A stretch of DNA of 64,000 nucleotides from Pilimelia columellifera (GTDB lineage: Bacteria > Actinomycetota > Actinomycetes > Mycobacteriales > Micromonosporaceae). Where the stretch lies: positions 1 to 64,000 of the forward strand of contig NZ_BAAARY010000012.1 of assembly GCF_039532605.1 (NCBI RefSeq). The letters run 5' to 3'. This document shows positions 50,937-59,750 of the stretch, in pieces. The notes beneath the pieces are model-generated. The model was not told the DNA's origin and did no database searches. It saw only the letters and a program-made list of their open reading frames with translations. The position numbers and the translations under genes were made by a program. Position 1 is the stretch's first letter; the number at the start of each line of letters is the position of its first letter.

Positions 50937-52048
50937 GGCAACGCCTGAACTTCCACCGAGAGCACGGCCGGCAGGTCCCGCACGATCGGCGCCCAGGTGT
51001 CGCCGCCGTCGGCAGAGCCGTAGACCTGCCCGCCGGTCGTCCCGAAGTAGATCCCGCACGGGTCCAGAGTGTCGACGGCCATCGCGTCGCGCAGGACGTT
51101 GACGTAGCAGTGTTCCTGCGGCAGGCCGGCGGTCAGCGGCTCCCACTCGTGGCCGCCGACGCTGCTGCGGTAGACCCGCAGCTTGCCGTCCGGAACGTAG
51201 TGCTCGGAGTCGCTCTTGATCGGTACGACGTAGATGGTCTCCGGATCGTGGGCGTGCACCGCGACCGGAAAGCCGAAGTCCGACGGCAGGTTCCCGCTGA
51301 CCTCGCGCCAGGACTCCCCGGCGTCGTCGGTGCGCATGACGTCCCAGTGCTTCTGCATGAACAACGTCTCGGGCCGGGACGGGTGCATCGCGATCCGGTG
51401 CACACAGTGGCCGACCTCGGCGTCCTGGTCGGGGATCTGGCCGGAGCGCAGACCGCGGTTGACCGGTTGCCAGGTCGCGCCGCCGTCGTCGGTGCGGAAC
51501 ACCCCGGCCGCCGAGATCGCGATGTACATCCGCTGCCGGTTCACCGGGTCGAGGATGACCGTGTGCAGACACATCCCGCCCGCCCCCGGCTGCCAGCCCG
51601 GAGCGGACTTGTGGGTGCGCAGGCCCGCCAGCTCCTCCCAGCTGTGGCCGCCGTCGGTCGAGCGGAACAGGGCGGCGTCCTCCGCGCCCGCCCACACGGT
51701 GTCGGGGTCGTCCGGGGCCGGCTCCAGATGCCAGATCCGTTTGAACTCCCACGGGCGCATCGTGCCGTCGTACCAGAGGTGCTCGCCGACCTCGCCCGCG
51801 TAGCCGAAGTCGTTGCCGACCGGGTTCCAGGACCTGCCGCCGTCGTCGGAGCGCTGGATGAGCTGGCCGAACCAGCCGTTGGACTGCGAGGCGTACAGGC
51901 GGTCAGGGTCCGCGGGGGAGCCGTTGAGGTGGTAGATCTCCCAGCCGCCGAAGTGTGGTCCGCTGACCTGCCAGTCCCGCCGACCGCCGTCGGCGGTGAG
52001 GATGAACGCGCCCTTGCGCGTGCCCACCAACACCCGTACGCCGCTCAT
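50933..52048 (-). CDS. BNR-repeat (sialidase/Vps10-like) beta-propeller protein
   Basis: 371 residues from ATG 52048. At least five Asp-box repeats of the form S-x-D-x-G-x-x-W are visible (RSDDGGRSWNPV, RSTDGGHSWEEL, RTDDGGATWQPV, RTDDAGESWREV, GSADGGDTWAPI), giving a beta-propeller. There is no signal peptide, so it is probably cytoplasmic. Sialidase activity is not supported because the catalytic Arg triad and Asp were not identified. It is translationally coupled to the ThiS/MoaD-like gene. Confidence 0.82.
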   Translation of the reverse strand: MSGVRVLVGTRKGAFILTADGGRRDWQVSGPHFGGWEIYHLNGSPADPDRLYASQSNGWFGQLIQRSDDGGRSWNPVGNDFGYAGEVGEHLWYDGTMRPWEFKRIWHLEPAPDDPDTVWAGAEDAALFRSTDGGHSWEELAGLRTHKSAPGWQPGAGGMCLHTVILDPVNRQRMYIAISAAGVFRTDDGGATWQPVNRGLRSGQIPDQDAEVGHCVHRIAMHPSRPETLFMQKHWDVMRTDDAGESWREVSGNLPSDFGFPVAVHAHDPETIYVVPIKSDSEHYVPDGKLRVYRSSVGGHEWEPLTAGLPQEHCYVNVLRDAMAVDTLDPCGIYFGTTGGQVYGSADGGDTWAPIVRDLPAVLSVEVQALP

Positions 52049-52405
52049 GCGCCACCTCGATCCCGGCCTCCGGCCGCTCGCGTTCGTCACGATGCTCTCC
52101 GGGCCATCCTTGACCACGCCACCGACACTTCCGGGAGGTTTCGACGAACGCGCCGGTCGCCCGTTGGAGGGGATCTGCCGGTTGCGCGCCGGTGGCTGAT
52201 GGCGCCACCATGTCCAGGTGACGTCCGTGCAGCGCGCCGCCTGCTTCCCCGGTTATCTCCAGCCGGGTCCGAAGCCGGTGGTCGACGTCTGACAGCAGAT
52301 CGCGCCACACCCGGCCCCGGGCTCGTCGAGCCTGGGGCCTCTCTTCGTCAGCGTCCCGCGCTCGACTCCCGGTTTGGCCGCCAGCCACCACCGAGGGAGA
52401 CAGCC

Positions 52406-52657
52406 ATGCACGATCAACCCCAGGACATCGACGAGCTGCGCGGCCGGATCGACCGCATCGACCGCACCCTGCTCGACCTCTGGCACGAACGCAGCGGACT
52501 GTCCCGCAAGATCGGCGAGGCGCGCGTCGCCAGCGGCGGAACCCGCCTCGTGCTCTCGCGTGAACAGCAGGTCCTCGCCCGGTTCAAATCCAGCCTCGGC
52601 GACGACGGCGTGGCCCTGGCGCTGCTGCTCCTGCGCGCCGGGCGGGGACCGTTGTGA
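52406..52657 (+). CDS. Chorismate mutase, AroQ type
   Basis: 83 residues from ATG 52406 (GGGAGA upstream). The helical mutase pattern is ELRGRIDRIDRTLLDLWHER, LSRKIGEARVASGGTRLVLSRE and the C-terminal LLLLRAGRGPL found in actinobacterial primary enzymes such as the M. tuberculosis Rv0948c type. It converts chorismate to prephenate for Tyr and Phe. It overlaps the next gene (GTGA). Confidence 0.88.
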   Translation: MHDQPQDIDELRGRIDRIDRTLLDLWHERSGLSRKIGEARVASGGTRLVLSREQQVLARFKSSLGDDGVALALLLLRAGRGPL

Positions 52658-53496
52658 GCCTGCGGATCGCCGTGGTCGGCGCCGGTCTCATCGGCGGCGC
52701 GATCGCCCTGCGCCTGCGTGACCGGGGCGCCGCGGCGCGCGTCTGGGACCGCGACCGCGCGACCCGGACGGCGGTCGCCGCGGCCGGCCTCGCCTGCGGG
52801 CACGACCTGGCGGACACCGTGGCCACCGCCGACATCGTCGTCCTCGCCGTCCCGCTGCCCGCCCTTCCCGACCTGCTGGACGAGGTGATGGCGTTGGCGC
52901 GCCCCGACGCGGTCGTCACCGACGTCGGCAGCGCCAAGACCGCGGTCACCGCCCGGGCCCGGGATCGGCGCTACGAGCGGTTCGTGGCCGGTCACCCGAT
53001 GGCCGGCGGACCCCGTGCCGGGTTCGACCCCGAGGCGGCCTCGCTTCTCGTCGGGGCGGCCTGGGCGCTCGATGACGACAGCGCCGACCCGGCAGCGTAC
53101 CGGCGCGTCGCGGATCTGCTCGCCCGGCACTTCGACGCCCGGATCGTCCCGGTCTCCGCCGGGCGCCACGACGCCGCGGTCGCTCTCGTCTCCCACCTGC
53201 CGCACCTGCTCGCCGCCGTCCTCGCCAACACCGCCGCCCCGGACCAGATCGCTCAGCTGCTCGCGGCCGGCAGCTACCGGCGGGCCACCGCGTCGGCGGC
53301 CTCGGCTCCATGCCGCAGCGCCGCGATGGTGTGGGAGAACCGCGACGCCGTACGGGCGGCGTTACGGGCCTTCGCGGCTGCTCTCGCCGACGCGGACCTG
53401 GCGCTTCAGGCGCCCGACGACGCCGCCATCTGCGCCGTGTTCGCCAGCGCCCACGCCGCGCTGACCGCCAGTCCGGCTTCCGCCCGTCTCGGGTGA
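52654..53496 (+). CDS. tyrA: Prephenate dehydrogenase
   Basis: 280 residues from GTG 52654. The nucleotide-binding GAGLIGGAIALRL, VVLAVPLPALPDLLDEV, VTDVGSAKTAV and the catalytic GHPMAGGPRAGFD motif identify the TyrA family. It oxidises and decarboxylates prephenate toward tyrosine. Coupling to chorismate mutase makes this a two-gene tyrosine branch unit. Confidence 0.88.
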   Translation: MSLRIAVVGAGLIGGAIALRLRDRGAAARVWDRDRATRTAVAAAGLACGHDLADTVATADIVVLAVPLPALPDLLDEVMALARPDAVVTDVGSAKTAVTARARDRRYERFVAGHPMAGGPRAGFDPEAASLLVGAAWALDDDSADPAAYRRVADLLARHFDARIVPVSAGRHDAAVALVSHLPHLLAAVLANTAAPDQIAQLLAAGSYRRATASAASAPCRSAAMVWENRDAVRAALRAFAAALADADLALQAPDDAAICAVFASAHAALTASPASARLG

Positions 53497-53636
53497 GTGG
53501 CCGCGGCCCGTTCGAGCGCCGGACGTTCGCTGGGCGGCTGAGGCCCGCGCGCCAACCAGGGTAGATCGCGGGCTCGGTACCAGACCCAGGTTGCGGCTTT
53601 TGCCGGCTGCCCCGCGAGGGCAGGGCTAGCCTGACA

Positions 53637-53654
53637 CCAGTTCGCGAAATCTGG
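53637..53654. promoter_or_regulatory. Palindromic element upstream of the chemosensory operon
   Basis: CCAG-TTCGCGAA-AT-CTGG forms a dyad with a perfect 8-bp TTCGCGAA core, 41 bp before the first start codon of the operon. It may be an operator; no regulator is adjacent. Confidence 0.35.
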
Positions 53655-53694
53655 CGATAACGACCATTGAAGCCTCAGCGGATGGCGGTCGCTC

Positions 53695-54159
53695 GTGTCC
53701 GTGATCGGTAAACCGACCGCGCGTCGGTCGTCGCTGCTCTTCCGGGCTGGCGCCCTGCTCTGCGGGGTCCCGATGGAGGACGTGGTGGAGACCATGCGGC
53801 CGCTTCCCGTGCGCCCGCTCGCCGGGCTACCGCCGCATCTGCTCGGCGTCGGCGTGGTCCGCGGCCGGCCCACACCGGTGGTGGACGTGGCTGTCCTGGT
53901 CACCGATCGGCACGCCGAGCCGAGCCGGTTCCTCGTGGTCCGTGGCGAGCGCGGTCCGGTGGCGCTAACCACAGGCCCGGTGCTCGGGGTGGGTGAGGTG
54001 ACCAGCGGCCGCGGCGATGCGCGGTTGGTGTCGTCGGTGGCGGCGATCGACGTCCGGGGCGACGAGCCGGTCCTGCTTCTCACGCTCGCCAACCTTGTCC
54101 CCGACGAGGTGTGGGCGGCGCTGCCGGCGGATTGGGACAGCCATGGCGACCCGGGCTGA
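53695..54159 (+). CDS. cheW: CheW-like coupling protein
   Basis: 154 residues from GTG 53695. The CheW fold is visible: LLFRAGALLCGVPMEDVVETM, HLLGVGVVRGRPTPVVDVAVLV and the final VLLLTLANLV. It should connect the receptor to CheA, like WspB. It overlaps the CheR gene by 17 bases and starts the operon. Confidence 0.85.
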   Translation: MSVIGKPTARRSSLLFRAGALLCGVPMEDVVETMRPLPVRPLAGLPPHLLGVGVVRGRPTPVVDVAVLVTDRHAEPSRFLVVRGERGPVALTTGPVLGVGEVTSGRGDARLVSSVAAIDVRGDEPVLLLTLANLVPDEVWAALPADWDSHGDPG

Positions 54160-55609
54160 CCCGGCCGAGCTGGCCCAGTTCCGCGAGGTCCTCGCCGACC
54201 TGCTCGGCCTCACCTTCCCGGCCCGTAGCCACGACCAGCTCGCCGAGGTGCTGCGGCGGAGATCCGAGCACCGCGGCCTGACCAGGTCCGAGTACCTCAC
54301 ACGGCTCAGCACGCGCCTGGACCGGGACGAGTTGGCGGCCCTGGCCGAAGAGTTGACGATCAACGAGACCTACTTCTTCCGACACACCGAGCAGCTGCGC
54401 GCCTTGGCCGGCGCCGCGCTGCCGGCGCGCGTCCGCGCCCGGGCCGCCGAGCGGCAGCTGCGGCTGCTGTCGGTCGGCTGCGCGTCCGGCGAGGAGGCGT
54501 ACACGCTGGCGATGCTGGCGCTGGAGGCCGTGCCCGACCCGTCGTGGCAGGTGCGGGTGCTGGGCGTCGACATCCACTCCGCGATGCTGCGTAGGGCGGT
54601 GGCGGCCACGTACTCGGCCTGGTCGCTGCGCGAGACGCCCCCCGCGGCGCGACAGCGGTGGTTCCAGCCGTACGGCCACGATTTCCAGGTCGCGGAGGCG
54701 GTGCGGCAACATGTGGTGTTCCAGCACCACAACATCACCGAGGACGAGCCGGTGGTGTGGCGGCGCGGCGCGTACGACGTGATCTTCTGCCGCAACGTGC
54801 TCATGTACCTGAGGCCCGAGGCGGCCGAGGGGGTCGTCGCCCGGATGACGCGCGCGTTGGCCCCCGGCGGGTTCCTGTTCCTCGGCCACACCGACTCGCT
54901 GGGCGGCCGGCCCAGCGGGCTGCGGGTGCGGCACAGCGACGACGCGTTCTACTACCAACGCCCGCCGGACACCGCGCCGCCGTCGGCAGGCGCTGTCGAC
55001 CCGCCCGGGCCACCAGGGCTGTGGCATGCGGTGCCGGCGGCGGTTCCCGGCGCCCGACCGGCGGCGAGTGGCGCCGTCCAACCCGGCCCCGACATCGAGG
55101 CCAGCCAGCCGGCGCGCTGGCGGGAGGTGCTGGAGCTGGTCCGTCAGGAGCGATTCGCTGAGGCCCTCGGCCGGGTCGCGGAGCTGACCGGGGCCGGCCC
55201 CGACGGACTGACGCCGGCGTTGCTGCGGGCGTTCCTGCTCGCCCAGACCGAGGACCGTCCCGCCGCGGAGGCAGCCTGCCGGGCGCTCCTCGGCTCGCAC
55301 CGCGCCGACGCCGACGCCCACCATCTGCTGGCCATGTGCGCCGAGGACGACGACCCGGCCGGCGCCGCCGAGCGGTACCGGCTGGCCGCCACCCTGGACC
55401 CGGACTTCGCCATGCCGTGGCTCCGGATGGGAGTGTTGGCCCGCCGTCGCGGCGACCCGCAGGCGATGCGCCTGGACCTGGAACGCGCGATCGCGCTCCT
55501 CGCGTCCGAACGCGAGCAACGGATCCTGCTGTTCGGCGGCGGCTTCGGGCGCCAGGCGCTGCGCTCGCTGTGCCGCGCCGAGCTCGACGCGTCCGGAGCC
55601 CGCCGATGA
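54143..55609 (+). CDS. cheR: CheR methyltransferase with C-terminal TPR region
   Basis: 488 residues from ATG 54143. The N-terminal helices are followed by LTINETYFFRHTEQL, the SAM motif LLSVGCASGEEAYTLAML and DVIFCRNVLMYL, typical of CheR. The C-terminal 150 residues (AFLLAQTEDRPAAEAACRAL, HHLLAMCAEDDDPAGAAERY, MGVLARRRGDPQAMRLDLERAI) are TPR-like, as in WspC. It would methylate glutamates of the operon's receptor. Confidence 0.9.
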   Translation: MATRADPAELAQFREVLADLLGLTFPARSHDQLAEVLRRRSEHRGLTRSEYLTRLSTRLDRDELAALAEELTINETYFFRHTEQLRALAGAALPARVRARAAERQLRLLSVGCASGEEAYTLAMLALEAVPDPSWQVRVLGVDIHSAMLRRAVAATYSAWSLRETPPAARQRWFQPYGHDFQVAEAVRQHVVFQHHNITEDEPVVWRRGAYDVIFCRNVLMYLRPEAAEGVVARMTRALAPGGFLFLGHTDSLGGRPSGLRVRHSDDAFYYQRPPDTAPPSAGAVDPPGPPGLWHAVPAAVPGARPAASGAVQPGPDIEASQPARWREVLELVRQERFAEALGRVAELTGAGPDGLTPALLRAFLLAQTEDRPAAEAACRALLGSHRADADAHHLLAMCAEDDDPAGAAERYRLAATLDPDFAMPWLRMGVLARRRGDPQAMRLDLERAIALLASEREQRILLFGGGFGRQALRSLCRAELDASGARR

Positions 55610-56148
55610 ACGCCCAGACCCGTGGCCTGGCCGAGCGGCTGACGGATCTGCGGGAATCGTTCGACCGGTCGTTCGTCGATCCGCCGCGCCCGCCCGGCGG
55701 GGCCACCGAACACCTGCTGGCGATCCGGGCCGCCGACCATCCATACGCCCTGCGGCTCAACGAGACCGCCGGCCTGTTCGCCGATCGGGCCGTCACCCCG
55801 CTGCCCGGGCCGGTCACCGCCCTGTGCGGCGTGGCCACCTTCCGCGGCGTCATCGTCCCGGTCTACTCGCTGGCGGCGCTGCTCGGACGCCAGCCCCGCG
55901 CCGATCCGCGCTGGCTGGCGCTGGTGCTCGGCGCTCCGGCGCTCGCGGTCGGCTTCGACGCGCTCGACGGGCACCTGCGCCTGCCGGCGGAGGCGCTGGT
56001 GTTCTTGGCCCCGGGCAGCGAACGGCGCGGCTGTCTCAGCGGGCTGGCGACGCTGCCGGACCAACAGTTGAGCGTCGTCGACCTGGCGGCGGTTCGGGAC
56101 ACGATCCACGTCATGGCGGCACACCCGAAGGAAGGCGAAGTGGGATGA
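55606..56148 (+). CDS. Second CheW-like coupling protein
   Basis: 180 residues from ATG 55606 (ATGA overlap). The CheW domain runs from about 35: HLLAIRAADHPYALRLNETAGL, CGVATFRGVIVPVYSLAALLG and LSVVDLAAV. Two CheW proteins flanking CheR is the WspB-WspC-WspD order. Confidence 0.85.
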   Translation: MNAQTRGLAERLTDLRESFDRSFVDPPRPPGGATEHLLAIRAADHPYALRLNETAGLFADRAVTPLPGPVTALCGVATFRGVIVPVYSLAALLGRQPRADPRWLALVLGAPALAVGFDALDGHLRLPAEALVFLAPGSERRGCLSGLATLPDQQLSVVDLAAVRDTIHVMAAHPKEGEVG

Positions 56149-57623
56149 CGCGACGACATTGGACCTTCGGGCAACGCCTCGCTGCCGGGTTCGGCGCGAT
56201 GGTCGTGCTGACTCTGATCATGGCCGCGGTGGCCATCATCGCGGTGAACTCGGTCAGGTCGGGCAAGGATCAGGTGATCAACAATGGGATGCAGGTCCGG
56301 TTGCAGTCCGAGCAGCTCCTGGCGTCCGCGGGCGAGCAGGCGGCGGACACCCGGGGTTACCTGCTCACCGGCAACGAACAGGTCCTGGCCAAGGCCGAAC
56401 GCGCGACCGCGGCCTTCGAAGAGCTCGTCCAGCAGCTGCGGGCCAATCCGAACGCCGGCCCCGAGTCGCAGGTCCTGCTCGGTGACGTCGAGGAGGCCCA
56501 CGCCAGCTACCGGGTGGCCCTCGGCCGGGTGGTGGCGCAACGTCGGGCGGGCGCGCCGCTGGCGACCGTCGGCGCCAATTTCGAACGGACGGTGCTGCCT
56601 CAACGCGTCAACCTCGACCAGCAGGTGAACGCCCTCAACGAGAGCCTCACCACCCAGCTCATGCGGGAACGCGACGTCGCCACCGCGCAGGCCAACCGGG
56701 CGGTCGCGGTGGTGCTCGGGGTGGCCATGGTGGTGACCGTGCTCGGGGTGCTGATGGCCTGGCTGCTTGCCCGGATGCTGGGCCACCAGATCGGCGGGGT
56801 GGTCGGCCACATCCAGAGTTCCTCGGCCGAGCTGGAGGCGGTGGCGGCGCAGCAGGCCAACGGCGCCCGGGACCAGGCCACCGCCATGAACGAGATAACG
56901 ACGACGACCAACGAGCTGTCGATCACCTCCCGGCAGATCGTCGACACCGCACAGCGGGTGTCGCGGACCGCCGAGCAGACGGCGGAGGCCGCGCGCACCG
57001 GCGACGCCACCATCGAGCAGACCCGGGTGTCGATCGCGGCGATCCGCCGGCAGGTGGACCTCATCGTCCAGCACATGCTGTCGCTGGGGGAGAAGTCGCA
57101 GCAGATCGGCGGCATCGTCGAGTTGGTCGCCGAGCTGGCCGAGCAGACGAACATCCTCGCCATCAACGCCACGATCGAGGCCAGCGGCGCTGGCGAGTGG
57201 GGGCGCCGGTTCGGCGTCGTCGCCGACGAGATCCGTAAGCTCGCCGACCGGACGTCCAGCTCGGCCAAGGAGATCCAGGCCCTCGTCGACGACGTGCGCG
57301 GCGCGGTGAACACCACGGTGATGGCCACTGAGACCGGCGCCAAAGCGGTGGACTCCGGCGCCCAACGGTTCGACGAGGTGACCGAGGCGTTCGAACGGAT
57401 CTCACATCAGGTCGCCACGACCACCGACGCCGCCCGTGAGATCGAGCTGTCGACCCGGCAGCAGAGCACCGCCGTCGAGCAGACCAACATCGCGGTCGCC
57501 GACACCGCGCGGGTGACCCGGGAGACCGAGGCGAGCGCCACCGAGACCCGGCAGACCGCCGCGGAGCTTGCCGTCCTGGGGCGCGACCTCATGCGGTTGG
57601 TCACGGCGAAGGCGGGGTCGTAG
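56145..57623 (+). CDS. Methyl-accepting chemotaxis protein with CHASE3-like sensor
   Basis: 492 residues from ATG 56145 (ATGA overlap). The first helix (about 12-33) is followed by a helical extracytoplasmic domain of CHASE3 type (ADTRGYLLTGNEQVLAKAE), a second helix (about 188-212), and a cytoplasmic coiled coil. The signalling tip reads ILAINATIEASGAGEWGRRFGVVADEIRKLAD, the CheA/CheW contact. Glu/Gln-rich repeats on both sides can be methylated. There is no C-terminal pentapeptide for CheR binding. It corresponds to WspA, which senses surface or envelope stress, but the signal here is unknown. Confidence 0.9.
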   Translation: MTRRHWTFGQRLAAGFGAMVVLTLIMAAVAIIAVNSVRSGKDQVINNGMQVRLQSEQLLASAGEQAADTRGYLLTGNEQVLAKAERATAAFEELVQQLRANPNAGPESQVLLGDVEEAHASYRVALGRVVAQRRAGAPLATVGANFERTVLPQRVNLDQQVNALNESLTTQLMRERDVATAQANRAVAVVLGVAMVVTVLGVLMAWLLARMLGHQIGGVVGHIQSSSAELEAVAAQQANGARDQATAMNEITTTTNELSITSRQIVDTAQRVSRTAEQTAEAARTGDATIEQTRVSIAAIRRQVDLIVQHMLSLGEKSQQIGGIVELVAELAEQTNILAINATIEASGAGEWGRRFGVVADEIRKLADRTSSSAKEIQALVDDVRGAVNTTVMATETGAKAVDSGAQRFDEVTEAFERISHQVATTTDAAREIELSTRQQSTAVEQTNIAVADTARVTRETEASATETRQTAAELAVLGRDLMRLVTAKAGS

Positions 57624-59750
57624 GTGGTCGACGATCCGCTCCGGTACTTCCGGATCGAGGCGCGTGAACTGGTGGAACAGCTCACCCAGGGCGTGCTCGA
57701 CCTGGAACGGGCCCGAGGGGACCGGGAGGCGGTGGCTCGGTTATTGCGGGCCGCGCACACTCTCAAGGGCGCCGCCCGGGTGGTCCGGCAGCCCGACCTG
57801 GCCGACCATGCGCACGAGCTGGAATCGCTGCTCGTCGGGCACCGGCGGGCCGATGACGAGCCGGTGCCGACCACGACGGTCAGCCGCCTGCTGGCGATCA
57901 GCGACGACCTGAGCATCTCCGTCGGGCAGCTGCCCCCGGCGCCCGACGGCGCGCCGACGACCGCCCATGAGGCCGCCGCCCCGGCCAGGCGCGCGGGCGC
58001 GCCGGTCGAGGTGGCTGTCGCGCCCGGTCCGCCGGCCGGATCTGTTCTGCCCGCCGTCCGGGCCGACGCCCGGGACGTCGACGAACTGCTCGACGTCGTC
58101 GGCGAGGCGCACGCCCAGCTCGCGCCGCTGCGGCGGCAGGTCGAGTCGGTGGAGCGGGCCAGACGCTCTGCCGAGCTGCTGGCCGACCGGCTGCGCGCCC
58201 GCGCCCTGGTCGGCGACGAGCCTGGTGACCGCCGGACCGACGCCGGCCATGGCACGGCCGGGCGGCTGGCCGGCGAGCTGACCGCTCTGGCGCGCTCGCT
58301 CACCGACTCGGTGAGCTACGTCCAGCGGGAGCTCGACGAGGTTCGGCGCCGTGCCGAGCGGCTGCGTCTGGCCCCGGCCAGCAGCATCTTCGGGGCCCTG
58401 CGCCGCGCGGTGCGCGACGCCGCGGACGTCGCCGACAAGCAGGTGACCTTCGAGGCCAGCGGCGGCGACCTGCGGATCGACCCGCACGTGTTGACGCTGA
58501 TCGGCAACGCGATGCTGCATGTGGTGCGCAACGCCGTCGTACACGGCATCGAGCCGTCGGCTGACCGGGTGGCGGCCGGCAAGCCGCCCGCCGGCCGGGT
58601 GATCGTGGAGGCGCTGCGGCGCGGGCGTCACGGCGCCTTCAGATGCCGGGACGACGGCCAGGGCTTCGACCTGGCCGCACTGCGGACCGCCGCGGCCGCC
58701 ACCGGTTGGCGCAGCGCCACCGGCGATGACGCCCGCGATTTGCCGGAGCTGATGCGGTTGTTGATGCGCGGCGGCATCAGCACCGCCCGGGAGGTCAGCT
58801 CGGCGGCTGGCCGGGGCATCGGACTGGACGTGCTGCGGGATATCGCCGAGCAGCTCGGGGGCGAGGTGCGGGTCAGCACCGATCCCGGCGAGGGCACCAC
58901 GGTCGAGTTCGTGGCGCCGCTGACGGTGGTGTCGATGCAGGGGCTGGTGGTCCGCGCCGGTGAGGTCACCGCGACCATCCCGCTCGACGCGGTGCGAACC
59001 TGCCTGCGGCTCGGCCCGGACCAGTCGGCGCACGCGGTCGCCGAAGGCGCCCTGGCGTACGGGAGCAGCCTGGCGCCGTTCGTGCCGCTGACGGGGCTGC
59101 TCGGCGGCGGCGACGGCACGGTCGAGGTGGGAAACACGGTGGCTGTCATCGTGACGGCAGACGGGGAGTCCGGCGCGGTCGGCGCCCATGAGCTGTTGGG
59201 CATCTCCACTCTGGTCTCCCGGCCGTTGCCCGAACTGGCCCCGGCCGACCCGGTCGTGGACAGCGTGACCCTCGACGCCGACGGGGCCCCGCGGATCGTG
59301 CTGGCGCCAGCGGCGTTGATCGCGGGGGCGGCCCGCCGGGCGCCCCGGGGCGCCCGGGAGTCGCCCGGCGCCGCCGCCATCCGCAACCCGATCCTTGTCG
59401 TCGACGACTCGCTGACCACCCGGATGTTGGAACGCAGCATCCTCGAGGCTGCCGGCTACCGGGTCGACGTGGCGGCATCCGGCGAGGAGGGGCTGGCGAA
59501 GGCCGCCGAGACCCGGTACGCCCTGTTCCTCGTCGACATTGACATGCCTGGCATCGACGGGTTCACCTTCCTGGAGCGGACCCGCGCCGACCCGGACCTC
59601 CGCGACATCCCTGTGATCATGGTGAGTTCCCGCGACACGGCCGAGGACCGGCGGCGTGGCGCCGAGGCTGGCGCCAGCGGTCACGTCGCCAAGGGCGAGT
59701 TCGACCAGGACGAGCTGCTCGACCGCATCCGCACCCTGGTCGGCGCATGA
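57624..59750 (+). CDS. cheA: CheA histidine kinase fused to a receiver domain
   Basis: 708 residues from GTG 57624, immediately after the MCP stop. The Hpt domain has the phospho-His45 in RAAHTLKGAARV. The dimerisation helices, HATPase (NAMLHVVRNAVVHGIE, CRDDGQGFDL, GRGIGLDVLRDI) and CheW-like domain follow. A C-terminal receiver carries VVDDSLTTRML, acceptor Asp in FLVDIDMPGIDG and VAKGEF. The hybrid architecture equals WspE. No CheY-binding P2 domain is obvious. Confidence 0.92.
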   Translation: MVDDPLRYFRIEARELVEQLTQGVLDLERARGDREAVARLLRAAHTLKGAARVVRQPDLADHAHELESLLVGHRRADDEPVPTTTVSRLLAISDDLSISVGQLPPAPDGAPTTAHEAAAPARRAGAPVEVAVAPGPPAGSVLPAVRADARDVDELLDVVGEAHAQLAPLRRQVESVERARRSAELLADRLRARALVGDEPGDRRTDAGHGTAGRLAGELTALARSLTDSVSYVQRELDEVRRRAERLRLAPASSIFGALRRAVRDAADVADKQVTFEASGGDLRIDPHVLTLIGNAMLHVVRNAVVHGIEPSADRVAAGKPPAGRVIVEALRRGRHGAFRCRDDGQGFDLAALRTAAAATGWRSATGDDARDLPELMRLLMRGGISTAREVSSAAGRGIGLDVLRDIAEQLGGEVRVSTDPGEGTTVEFVAPLTVVSMQGLVVRAGEVTATIPLDAVRTCLRLGPDQSAHAVAEGALAYGSSLAPFVPLTGLLGGGDGTVEVGNTVAVIVTADGESGAVGAHELLGISTLVSRPLPELAPADPVVDSVTLDADGAPRIVLAPAALIAGAARRAPRGARESPGAAAIRNPILVVDDSLTTRMLERSILEAAGYRVDVAASGEEGLAKAAETRYALFLVDIDMPGIDGFTFLERTRADPDLRDIPVIMVSSRDTAEDRRRGAEAGASGHVAKGEFDQDELLDRIRTLVGA

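Noticed and set aside
52406..52657. Isochorismate pyruvate lyase supplying salicylate to the metallophore
   Set aside because: The AroQ fold is shared with PchB. However, the C-terminus matches primary actinobacterial chorismate mutases, the gene is coupled to prephenate dehydrogenase, and it lies 16 kb from the cluster edge.
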